Assembly (NCBI GenBank): GCA_013388745.1
Contig: JACAER010000011.1
Coordinates: forward strand, 1 to 64,000
Length of the DNA: 64,000 nucleotides
Source of the DNA: Chloroflexota bacterium
GTDB lineage: Bacteria > Chloroflexota > Anaerolineae > Aggregatilineales > Phototrophicaceae
Direction: 5' to 3'
This document shows positions 56,686-64,000 of this stretch, one piece after another. How positions within the stretch are numbered: position 1 is the first letter of the stretch; each line of letters begins with the position of its first letter. Below the pieces are notes generated by a model. It had not been told where the DNA came from, did no database searches, and was given only the letters and a program-made list of their open reading frames with translations. The position numbers and the translations under genes were made by a program.

Positions 56686-58098
56686 ATGATGCACGATATT
56701 CAGGCTGTCCGACAGCGTTTCGCCCACGATTTCCAGCGCCCACGCTATCATTTTTTGCCGCCCAGCAATTGGATGAACGATCCCAACGGCTTGATCCACT
56801 GGCAAGGCGCTTACCATCTATTTTACCAGCATAATCCCGCCAGCGCTGTGTGGGGCAACATGCACTGGGGACACGCGGTCAGCCCCGACCTGCTGCACTG
56901 GACAGACCTGCCGCTGGCGCTGGCGCCCACGCCGGGCGGCCCCGACGAGCGCGGCGTTTTTTCGGGCTGCGCGGTGGATAACGGCCTGCCGACGCTGATT
57001 TATACCGGCGTGCGCGGCGAGCAGTACGAGATTCAGACACAGTGCCTGGCCACCAGCCGCGACGGCCTGCTGACATGGGAAAAACACGCCTCTAACCCGG
57101 TGCTGAGTGCCGTGCCCGCTGTTTCCGGCCAGACTGCCGATTTCCGCGACCCGTTCGTGTGGCGCGAGGCCGACGGCTGGTACATGGTGGTTGGCTCGCG
57201 CATTGCCGATGTCGGCGGCGCGGTTTTTCTGTACCGTTCGCCCGATCTGCTGGCGTGGGAATATCTGGGGCCGCTGTTCATAGGCGACAAAAATGTTAAC
57301 GGCGTGATCTGGGAATGCCCGAACTTCTTCAAACTGGGCGCGCATTGGGTGCTGATAATCTCGGCGCATACGGGCACGACCACCGGCGACGTGATTTATT
57401 TCGTTGGCAGCTACCAGGACTACCGTTTTACGCCCTTCTTTCAGGCCAAACTCTCCGCCGCCCAGATGTACGCGCCGCTCACGACTGTCGATGCGCAGCA
57501 GCGCCGCCTGCTGATCGGCTGGATTCGCGAAGGGCGCGACGACCAGGCCATGCTGGACGCGGGCTGGTCGGGCGTGCAGTCGATTCCGCGCGTGCTGACG
57601 CTGGACGCGCAGCAGCGGCTGGTCATGACGCCCATCGCGGCGCTCGACAGCCTGCACGGCCAGCATTGGCATTATGAAAACCTGCCGCTGGCCGCATCAC
57701 GCTCCCTGGAAGCCTATGGCACGGCCTTCGATCTCGCCGCCGATTTCAGTGTCGAGCCGCAGGGCGAGGCGGGCTTCAGCCTGCTGGTTGCGCCCGATGG
57801 GCATGAGCGCGTAGACATCATCTACAACGCCGCGCAGCAGCAGCTCAATGTGCATACTATTCGCGCGCAACGCCTGGTCGAAACGCGGCAGACGCCGCAC
57901 GCGCTGGCGGCGGGCGAAGCGCTCAGCCTGCGCATCCTGTTAGATGCATCGGTGATCGAAATCATGGCCAACGGGCGCACCAGCCTGACGAGCCGGGTGT
58001 ATGCCAGCAGCGCGGCCTGCGCTGGTCTGCGTCTGCTGGGCAGGCAGGCGCATCTGCGCGCGCTCGATTTATGGGAAATGCCGTCTATCTGGCAATAA
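56686..58098 (+). CDS. Glycoside hydrolase family 32 (beta-fructosidase)
   Basis: A 470-residue enzyme from ATG 56686 (ATG 56689 and TTG 56680 are alternatives; no strong ribosome binding site). Five-bladed propeller with the GH32 triad: nucleophile Asp in NWMNDPNGLIHW, stabiliser Asp in FRDPFVW, acid/base Glu in WECPNFF. The C-terminal beta-sandwich follows (RSLEAYGTAFDLAADFSVEP, ILLDASVIEIMANGRTSLTS). No signal peptide, so it splits imported sucrose, sucrose-6-phosphate or fructo-oligosaccharide in the cytoplasm. It is the first gene of the LacI-controlled operon, with the importer downstream. Confidence 0.95.
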   Translation: MMHDIQAVRQRFAHDFQRPRYHFLPPSNWMNDPNGLIHWQGAYHLFYQHNPASAVWGNMHWGHAVSPDLLHWTDLPLALAPTPGGPDERGVFSGCAVDNGLPTLIYTGVRGEQYEIQTQCLATSRDGLLTWEKHASNPVLSAVPAVSGQTADFRDPFVWREADGWYMVVGSRIADVGGAVFLYRSPDLLAWEYLGPLFIGDKNVNGVIWECPNFFKLGAHWVLIISAHTGTTTGDVIYFVGSYQDYRFTPFFQAKLSAAQMYAPLTTVDAQQRRLLIGWIREGRDDQAMLDAGWSGVQSIPRVLTLDAQQRLVMTPIAALDSLHGQHWHYENLPLAASRSLEAYGTAFDLAADFSVEPQGEAGFSLLVAPDGHERVDIIYNAAQQQLNVHTIRAQRLVETRQTPHALAAGEALSLRILLDASVIEIMANGRTSLTSRVYASSAACAGLRLLGRQAHLRALDLWEMPSIWQ

Positions 58099-58232
58099 GG
58101 CCAGTTCAGGATGGGAATCGTATTTTTCTCAGGCGCCGGCCTTTGATATTACGAGGAGGAACACTATCGCCAACATGACTCGTCGTCATCCCATGTTTGT
58201 CCCTGTGTAAATTGCTATCTGAGGAAAAAACA

Positions 58233-59510
58233 ATGCAAAACAAGAGATGGTTTCTGGTGATCCTTTTGGTATGCGCTCTGGCGTTCGGCAGCATCGCCGC
58301 GGCGCAGGGGGCGGTGGAACTGAGCCTGTGGTATCACGGCGCAGGCAACGAAGTCGAACGGGCGATTCTGATCCAGATCATCGACGACTTCAACGCTTCG
58401 CAGAGCAACTGGACGGTCACGCTGGAAGAATTCCCGCAGTTGTCGTACAACGAATCGATTGTGGCGGCGGCGCTGGCCGGCAACCTGCCCGATATTATTG
58501 ATGTCGATGGTCCGGTGATGCCCAACTGGGCGTGGTCGGGCTATATGGCGCCGCTGAACCTGCCGGAAGGCGCGCTCGATGGCTTCCTGCCCGGCGCGAT
58601 CGGCATGTGGGACGGTCAGGTGTATTCTGTCGGTCTGTGGGACGCAGCGGTGGCGATGTTCGCGCGCCGCTCGGTGCTGGAAGCCAACGGCATCCGTATC
58701 CCGACGCTGGAAGAACCCTGGACGCTGGAAGAATTCGATGGCGCGCTGGAAACCCTGCAAGCGACGGGCGAATTTGAATTCGCGTTTGATCCCGGCATGG
58801 CCTGGACCGGCGAATGGTATCCCTATGCCTTCTCGCCCTTCCTGCAAAGCTTTGGCGGTGATCTGATCGACCGCGAGACGTATCTGACGGCAGAAGGCGT
58901 GCTGAATGGGCCGGAAGCAGTGGCGTTCGGCGAATGGTGGCAAAGCCTGTTCGAACGCGGTCTGGCTCCTGGGACTTCGCAAGAAGGCGCTGACCGCGAA
59001 ACCGGTTTCCTCGATGGCCGTTATGCTCTCCAGTGGAACGGCAACTGGGCGGCGCTGCCGGCGCTGGAAGCCTTCGGCGACGATATGCTGTTCCTGCCGG
59101 CGCCGGACTTCGGCAACGGCGGCGTGATCGGCGCGGCCTCGTGGCAATTCGGCGTGTCTGCCAGCAGCCCGAACCAGGAAGGCGCGAATGCCTTCATTGC
59201 CCACGCTATCCAGCCGCAGTATCTGGCGGCTTTCTCGGATGGCATCGGCCTGATCCCGGCGACGCGCGAAGCGGCGGCCATGACAGAAAACTATGCCGAA
59301 GGCGGCCCGCTGGAAGTGTTCTTCGGGCTGAGCGAAGCGCAGGCGCTGATCCGCCCGCCGACACCGGGCTACATCGTGATGGCGCTGGTGTTTGAACGCG
59401 CGATGGCCGACATCGCCAACGGCGCGGACGTGCAAACGGCCCTCGACACGGCGGTGGATGAGATCGACGCTGATATTGAAGCCAACGGCGGTTACGGCTT
59501 CGGTGGCTGA
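58233..59510 (+). CDS. ABC sugar transporter substrate-binding lipoprotein/protein
   Basis: A 425-residue protein from ATG 58233, GAGGAA 7 nt upstream; the frame from 58197 lacks this. Signal peptide MQNKRWFLVILLVCALAFGSIAAA. Family 1 solute-binding fold: VELSLWYHGAGNEVERAILI, LPDIIDVDGPVMPNWAWSGY, GQVYSVGLWDAAVAMFARRS, GRYALQWNGNWAALPALEAF, and GAASWQFGVSASSPNQEGAN. It resembles MalE/UgpB-type binders of oligosaccharides. It follows GH32 by 134 bp and precedes two permease genes; a GC-rich hairpin after it probably raises its level over the permeases. Confidence 0.93.
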   Translation: MQNKRWFLVILLVCALAFGSIAAAQGAVELSLWYHGAGNEVERAILIQIIDDFNASQSNWTVTLEEFPQLSYNESIVAAALAGNLPDIIDVDGPVMPNWAWSGYMAPLNLPEGALDGFLPGAIGMWDGQVYSVGLWDAAVAMFARRSVLEANGIRIPTLEEPWTLEEFDGALETLQATGEFEFAFDPGMAWTGEWYPYAFSPFLQSFGGDLIDRETYLTAEGVLNGPEAVAFGEWWQSLFERGLAPGTSQEGADRETGFLDGRYALQWNGNWAALPALEAFGDDMLFLPAPDFGNGGVIGAASWQFGVSASSPNQEGANAFIAHAIQPQYLAAFSDGIGLIPATREAAAMTENYAEGGPLEVFFGLSEAQALIRPPTPGYIVMALVFERAMADIANGADVQTALDTAVDEIDADIEANGGYGFGG

Positions 59511-59551
59511 GTCCGTCGGGTGAGCTGACCGCATCGTAACAAGTTCTGGCT

Positions 59552-59567
59552 GGGGGCCGCGGCCCCC
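59552..59567 (+). terminator. Partial terminator/attenuator between binding protein and permeases
   Basis: GGGGGCC (59552-59558) and GGCCCCC (59561-59567) pair around GC; a CCGCCCC stretch and TTTT follow at some distance, so it is likely leaky. It fits the usual need for more binding protein than permease. Confidence 0.65.
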
Positions 59568-59652
59568 CGCCCCTTTTAATAAAAAGAAACGCGGCTGTGC
59601 TCAGGCTGAATGGGCGCAACCCCGTCTCATTTAATGGGGAAAGGCTATTTCT

Positions 59653-60786
59653 ATGAGCGAAACTAGTGTTCAGGCCGGCGCTGTGCCCGCCCAGACCGCG
59701 CGCGTTTCTCGCTTGACCGACCAACAGACCGAAACGCTGACGGGTTGGCTGATGGCCGCGCCCGCTGTCCTATTAATGCTGTTTTTTCTGATCGTGCCTT
59801 TTATTATGGCCTTCGTGATGGCCTTCACCAACCAGCGCCTGATCTCGCCTAACCCGACGGAGTTCGTCGGTACGCGCAACTTCGCCAACTTGCTGACGGT
59901 GCGCTTTTTTACGATTGAGCCGCTGCGCGACGAGGCGACCGGCGAACTGCTACGCGATGAGCAGGGCAATCTGACGTATCCGGCGCTGCGCACCTTTACC
60001 CGTAACAACGAACAGTATCCCGAACTCGACGGGCTGGCGGAATTGACTTCGTGGCAGGCGGGCGATCAGCGCATCTATCTGCTGGCGGCCGATGTGGTCT
60101 TTTTGCGCGCGCTGTTGAATACCATCATTTTTGTGCTTGTGATCGCGCCGGGCCAGGGCGGGCTGGCGCTGCTGCTGGCGCTGGTGATCAACCAGCCGCT
60201 GCGGGGTATCAATGTATTCCGCACGATCTACTTTATGCCGGTGGTGGTGTCGATGGTAGTGGTGTCGCTGTTGTGGCGTTTTATTTATGACGGCCAGAAC
60301 GGGCTACTCAACTCGATTCTGGGCTTCCTCTCCTTCGGCACGTTCCAGCCGGTGGATTGGCTGGGCAATACGGGCACGGCGATGCCAGCGCTGATGGCGA
60401 TGTCGGCGTGGCAGGGTGTGGGCTTCCATATGGTGATCTGGCTGGCGGGACTGCAAAATATTTCGTCCAGCCTGTATGAGGCCGCATCGGTGGAAGGCGC
60501 CAATACGTGGCAGCAGTTCCGCTACATTACGTGGCCGGGACTGCGCAATACGGCGATTTTCGTGCTGGTGATTATCACGATTCAGGCGTTCGGGTTGTTC
60601 ACGCAGGTCGATGTGATGACGCGCGGCGGCCCGCTGGATTCGACGCAGTCGATCATTTATCAGGCGGTGCAGCGCGGCTATGAGCGTCAGGATATCGCGG
60701 GTGGCTCGGCCATTTCGGTGATTTTCTTCTTGCTGGTGTTGACGATTTCTATGGTGCAGCGCTATTTGACGCGGGAGAAAAACTAG
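59653..60786 (+). CDS. ABC sugar transporter permease, MalF/UgpA type
   Basis: A 377-residue protein with six helices and a long outer insertion after helix 1 (about residues 65-150: VRFFTIEPLRDEATGELLRD, FTRNNEQYPELDGLAELTSW). The EAA loop for ATPase contact is YEAASVEGANTWQQFRYITW. With the next gene it forms the membrane channel for the binding protein at 58233. ATG start with GGGGAAAGG upstream; its stop ends at 60786 and the next gene's ATG starts at 60787. Confidence 0.93.
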   Translation: MSETSVQAGAVPAQTARVSRLTDQQTETLTGWLMAAPAVLLMLFFLIVPFIMAFVMAFTNQRLISPNPTEFVGTRNFANLLTVRFFTIEPLRDEATGELLRDEQGNLTYPALRTFTRNNEQYPELDGLAELTSWQAGDQRIYLLAADVVFLRALLNTIIFVLVIAPGQGGLALLLALVINQPLRGINVFRTIYFMPVVVSMVVVSLLWRFIYDGQNGLLNSILGFLSFGTFQPVDWLGNTGTAMPALMAMSAWQGVGFHMVIWLAGLQNISSSLYEAASVEGANTWQQFRYITWPGLRNTAIFVLVIITIQAFGLFTQVDVMTRGGPLDSTQSIIYQAVQRGYERQDIAGGSAISVIFFLLVLTISMVQRYLTREKN

Positions 60787-61671
60787 ATGTTGAGATCAAA
60801 TGTCAAAGACCGCAGCCATATGCTGGCGGTGTTCGGCAGTTATACGCTGCTGACGATTCTGGGCTTTGTCTTCGCTTTTCCGATCGTCTTTATGATCGTA
60901 TCGTCGCTCAAGCCCGATCTGCAACTGCTGCGCGATACCGCGTCGTTTAACGCCTTTTTGCCGGTGGGCGATATTTCGTTCAACAACTACAGCGCAATGT
61001 TAGAGCGCGTGCCGGTGATCCAGTTTTTGTTCAATAGTGTGCTGGTGACGACGATTACGGTGCTGGCAGGTCTGGTCATCAATTCGATGGCGGCCTATTC
61101 TTTCGCGCTGCTGCGCTGGCGCGGCAGAAACAGCCTTCTCTCGCTGATTGTCGCGACCTTCATCATTCCCTTCGAAACGATTGCTATCCCGCTGCTGATG
61201 ATTGTCAGCACGCTGCCGATGATCGGCGCGGAGGGTTTGCAGCGCGGCTGGCTCAATACGCACCATGTGCAGATTATCCCGTTTCTGGCCAGCGGGTTTC
61301 AGATTTTCCTGTTTTACCAGTTTTTTAAAGACCTGCCGGCGGAACTGATGGAAGCGGCGCGCATCGACGGCGCCAACGCTTTCCAGATTTATCTGCGTGT
61401 GATTGTGCCGGTATCGGGGCCGGTGTTCGCCACTGCCGCGATTCTGCGTTTCCTGGATATGTGGAATCAGTATTTGTGGCCGCTGATGGTGGTGCAGTCG
61501 GAGACGTATCGCCCGGTGATGGTGGGGCTGCAATATTTCTTCCAGCTCGATATCGCCTGGGGCGAGATTATGGCGTATCTTTCGACGATTACGATTCCGG
61601 TGCTGATTTTGTATCTGGCGCTGCAACGCGCGTTTATCGAAAGTATCGCTTCGACAGGGATCAAGGGTTAG
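60787..61671 (+). CDS. ABC sugar transporter permease, MalG/UgpE type
   Basis: A 294-residue protein with six helices, starting directly after the MalF-type gene. The EAA loop is MEAARIDGANAFQIYLRVIV; the start (FPIVFMIVSSLKPDLQLL) and end (LALQRAFIESIASTGIKG) are typical of the MalG type. No ATP-binding subunit gene follows; carbohydrate transporters of this family often share a MsmK/UgpC-type ATPase encoded elsewhere. Confidence 0.94.
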   Translation: MLRSNVKDRSHMLAVFGSYTLLTILGFVFAFPIVFMIVSSLKPDLQLLRDTASFNAFLPVGDISFNNYSAMLERVPVIQFLFNSVLVTTITVLAGLVINSMAAYSFALLRWRGRNSLLSLIVATFIIPFETIAIPLLMIVSTLPMIGAEGLQRGWLNTHHVQIIPFLASGFQIFLFYQFFKDLPAELMEAARIDGANAFQIYLRVIVPVSGPVFATAAILRFLDMWNQYLWPLMVVQSETYRPVMVGLQYFFQLDIAWGEIMAYLSTITIPVLILYLALQRAFIESIASTGIKG

Positions 61672-61700
61672 GCGCGGCGCGCAGGGGCGCGCAGGGCTGA

Positions 61701-61769
61701 ACCGCACCCCCCGACCCCCTCTCCATGCAGGGTGTTTGCGTAAGCGAGCAGGGCTGGCATGGAGAGGGG
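61701..61769. repeat. Class A hairpin repeat, reverse orientation
   Basis: CACCCCCCGACCCCCTCTCC then ATGC pairs with GCATGGAGAGGGG at the right end around a ~30-nt loop. The C-run is on the left here, on the right side as G-run in the 29.3, 37.5 and 44.3 kb copies, so this copy is inverted. It may end the ABC transcript. Confidence 0.8.
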
Positions 61770-61795
61770 AGAACACGCCCGCCGAAAACTGCACA

Positions 61796-61824
61796 CTGAC
61801 CTCTTTGGCTGCCCACGCTATAAT
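61796..61824 (+). promoter_or_regulatory. Sigma70 promoter of the GH2 gene
   Basis: CTGACC (61796-61801), a 17-bp spacer and a perfect TATAAT (61819-61824), 42 bp before the start codon. Confidence 0.65.
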
Positions 61825-61866
61825 TAGCCGGCATATATTTCTCAGCGTCTTAAAGGATGTTTTGTT

Positions 61867-64000
61867 TTGCGTTCCCTGATTCCTTTTAATGACCACTGGC
61901 TATTCTGGCCGGACGATGTGGGTAACCACCTGCACGACGACGCTTTTGCGCGCGTGACGCTGCCGCATACGCATAAAATTGTGCCGCACCACAATTTCGA
62001 CGTCAGTGAATATGCGTTTGTCTCGACGTATCGCAAGCGCTTTATGCTGCCCGAAGCGCGCGGCGGGCGGCGCGTGTTTCTGGATTTTGATGGCGCGATG
62101 ATGGCCGCCACTGTCAGCCTCAACGGGCACGAATTTCCCGAACAGCGCGGCGGCTATGTGCCGTTTTCGCTCGATATCAGCGATTATTTGCGCGACGAGG
62201 GTGAAAATTATCTGGTCGTCAAGCTGGACAGCAGCGAGCGCCCGGACATCCCGCCGTTTGGTTATGTGGTGGATTATCTAGCGTTCAGCGGCATTTACCG
62301 CGATGTGTGGCTGCGCTATGTCGAGCCGTGTTATATCCGGGATATATGCATCACCACGCACGATATTTACGGCGATCAGCCGGGTTATGAGATCAGCGTG
62401 CGGCTTGTCAACAGCGGCGACAGCGACCTCGACGGTGATCTGGCCTGCGCTATCGGCGGCAGTTCAGCGCCGCAGCGCCCGCAGTCCTTCGCCGCCAAGG
62501 TGCCGGCGCGCGGCGAAGCGCTGGTGAAGGTGCGCGGACGGCTGGAAGCGGCGGCGCGGCTGTGGTCGCTGGATGATCCGTATTTGCACAGCGCCACGCT
62601 GACGCTGGGCCAAAAGGGTGCGGCGCTGCCTCTTGACCGCGTGAGCGAAGCTTTTGGTTTCCGCGAAGCTTATTTTTCCAAAGACGACGGTAAATTTTAT
62701 CTCAACGGCCAACCGTTGAAGCTGCGCGGGCTGAACCGCCACCAGACGTATCCTTATATCGGCGCGGCGGCCAGCGCGCGTTTGCAGCGCAAGGACGCCG
62801 ACATCCTCAAGTACGAACTGGGCTGCAATATTGTGCGCACGTCGCATTATCCGCAGTCGCCGCATTTTTTGCAGCGCTGCGATGAAATTGGTCTGTTGGT
62901 CTTCGAGGAGATTCCCGGTTGGCAGCATATCGGCGACAGTGATTGGCAAGCGCTGGCGCTGCGCGATCTGCGCGCGATGATCGAACGCGACCGCAATCAT
63001 CCGAGCATTATTCTGTGGGGCGTGCGCATCAACGAATCGCCGGATAACAGCGCGTTTTACGAAGCAAGCAATACGCTGGCGGCGAGTCTGGACTCCACAC
63101 GGCCTACGGGCGGCGTGCGCAATTTCCTGAAGAGCCAGTTTCTCGAAGGCGTGTTCACGTTCAACGATTTTTCCAACAGTATCCAGCCGCCGATTTATCG
63201 CCCGCATCTGGTCACGGAATACGGCGGCCACATGTTCCCGACCAAGCCCTGGGATCAGGAAGAACGGCTGGTGGAGCACGCGCTGCGCCACGCGCGCATT
63301 CAGGATACGTCGTATGGCATGGAGGCGATCGCGGGGGCTATCGGCTGGTGCGCCTTCGATTACAACACGCACTATCATCTCGGCAGCGGCGACCGTATGT
63401 GTTATCACGGCGTGATGGATATTTTCCGCCTGCCGAAGTTCGCCGCCGACTTTTATGCCAGCCAGCAGGAGCCGGGCTACGATGGCGTGCGCTGGCAGGG
63501 GGTCGTGCTGCGCGCGGCGACGCTGTGGACGATGGGTGATCGCAACGCGGACGGCGTGGATCCGCTGGTGGTGTTTTCGAACTGTGAAGAAGTTGATTTA
63601 TGGTTTGGTTCCAGTTATCATGGACGTTTCCGCCCGGATCGGGCGCAGTTCCCGCACCTGCCCTATGCCCCCTTCGTCATTCCCGGCCTGACTGAACCCG
63701 TCTTATGGGGGAAAAACTTTCAGGATTTGCACCTTGTCGGCTATATCGGCGGGCAGATGGTGGCTGAACAGCGTATCGAAGCGGGGGCGATTCCCAGCCA
63801 ACTGCTGCTGGCGGCGGATGATGCCGAGCTGCGGGCCGACGGCCAGGATACGACGCGCGTCGTCTTTAAGCTGACCGACAAGTACGGCAACCGGCTGCCC
63901 TATACGCAGAGCGTGGTGACGTTCGATCTGCGCGGGACAGCGCCGGATGGCTCGCCGCTGGCGGATCTGCTGGGCGAAAATCCCTTTGCGTTGATGGGCG
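61867..64000 (+). CDS. Glycoside hydrolase family 2 (beta-galactosidase/glucuronidase type), 3' end cut by window
   Basis: The frame runs open from TTG 61867 to the window end (711 codons visible). I choose TTG because AAGGA is 9 nt upstream, and no in-frame ATG precedes MLPEARGG. Residues 1-170 form the sugar-binding jelly roll (LIPFNDHWLFWPDDVG, RRVFLDFDGAMMAATVSLNG), then the immunoglobulin-like domain, then the TIM barrel with FYLNGQPLKLRGLNRHQTYP, NIVRTSHYPQSPHFLQRCDE, the acid/base Glu in ILWGVRINES, and the nucleophile Glu in VTEYGGHMFP. Cytoplasmic, no signal peptide. It likely hydrolyses beta-galactosides or related sugars brought in by the upstream transporter. The exact sugar is undecided. 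Confidence 0.92.
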   Translation, partial: MRSLIPFNDHWLFWPDDVGNHLHDDAFARVTLPHTHKIVPHHNFDVSEYAFVSTYRKRFMLPEARGGRRVFLDFDGAMMAATVSLNGHEFPEQRGGYVPFSLDISDYLRDEGENYLVVKLDSSERPDIPPFGYVVDYLAFSGIYRDVWLRYVEPCYIRDICITTHDIYGDQPGYEISVRLVNSGDSDLDGDLACAIGGSSAPQRPQSFAAKVPARGEALVKVRGRLEAAARLWSLDDPYLHSATLTLGQKGAALPLDRVSEAFGFREAYFSKDDGKFYLNGQPLKLRGLNRHQTYPYIGAAASARLQRKDADILKYELGCNIVRTSHYPQSPHFLQRCDEIGLLVFEEIPGWQHIGDSDWQALALRDLRAMIERDRNHPSIILWGVRINESPDNSAFYEASNTLAASLDSTRPTGGVRNFLKSQFLEGVFTFNDFSNSIQPPIYRPHLVTEYGGHMFPTKPWDQEERLVEHALRHARIQDTSYGMEAIAGAIGWCAFDYNTHYHLGSGDRMCYHGVMDIFRLPKFAADFYASQQEPGYDGVRWQGVVLRAATLWTMGDRNADGVDPLVVFSNCEEVDLWFGSSYHGRFRPDRAQFPHLPYAPFVIPGLTEPVLWGKNFQDLHLVGYIGGQMVAEQRIEAGAIPSQLLLAADDAELRADGQDTTRVVFKLTDKYGNRLPYTQSVVTFDLRGTAPDGSPLADLLGENPFALMG

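Noticed and set aside
58215..59534. 439-codon frame antisense to the sugar-binding protein
   Set aside because: Shadow frame of a certain gene with signal peptide and ribosome binding site.

Overview
The window looks like a chromosomal segment of a G+C-rich, non-LPS bacterium, most likely a member of the Chloroflexota (Anaerolineae-like). This is inferred from gene content, not from a marker-gene search: a bacterial PHAX-domain protein, Uma2 and SUMF1-type proteins, many secreted beta-propeller and SH3 proteins with Thr/Pro linkers, an MDR+Gfo/Idh/MocA fusion, and abundant short palindromic repeats. No rRNA, tRNA, CRISPR array, transposase or phage gene was recognised.

Layout. 1-3.9 kb: end of a secreted PD40 propeller protein, a MaoC-type hydratase, galT and a PPOX flavoprotein. 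4-10.7 kb (minus): a surface-polysaccharide set, asnB, wecB, heparinase II/III and a glycosyltransferase. 10.8-15.5 kb: YdcZ-like transporter, PHAX-domain protein, citrate synthase and a secreted TPR protein. 15.7-18.8 kb (minus): kynB, a small membrane protein, a truncated acyltransferase, two tandem STAS-like paralogues and a membrane protein. 18.9-21.2 kb: octaheme hydroxylamine-oxidoreductase-like cytochrome with a polytopic membrane partner. 21.2-26.5 kb: ada, a broken SRPBCC gene, an ArsR regulator with a near-ideal promoter and operator, typA and a Uma2 gene. 26.6-37.5 kb: a run of exported proteins (esterase, ABC binding protein, 1267-residue propeller, three SH3b proteins) with one glycosyltransferase. 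37.7-47.7 kb: aldo/keto reductase, AI-2E family permease, two paralogous GT-C-like membrane proteins flanking a LacI regulator and a SUMF1 lipoprotein. 47.9-54.3 kb: fusion oxidoreductase, glycosyltransferases, methyltransferase and a SUMF1 pseudogene. 54.4-64 kb: aldo/keto reductase, then a sugar-utilisation locus (LacI, GH32, ABC binding protein and two permeases, GH2).

How it works together. The right-hand locus is the clearest pathway: a LacI repressor faces a sigma70 promoter with a perfect 20-bp operator directly downstream, controlling a GH32 fructosidase and an ABC sugar importer that lacks its own ATPase; a GH2 beta-glycosidase follows with its own promoter. The 4-10.7 kb and 47.9-54.3 kb blocks probably make surface polysaccharide and glycolipid.

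The most unusual feature is the repeat content. There is a MITE-like 146-155 bp element with terminal inverted repeats in two copies, a family of C-rich/G-rich hairpins in about ten intergenic places (one supplying the apparent start codon of a lipoprotein), and palindromes lying in frame inside coding sequences, including at the same inter-membrane linker of both GT-C paralogues. Several genes are broken (SRPBCC, SUMF1, Uma2 and acyltransferase remnants), so the region seems to be turning over.
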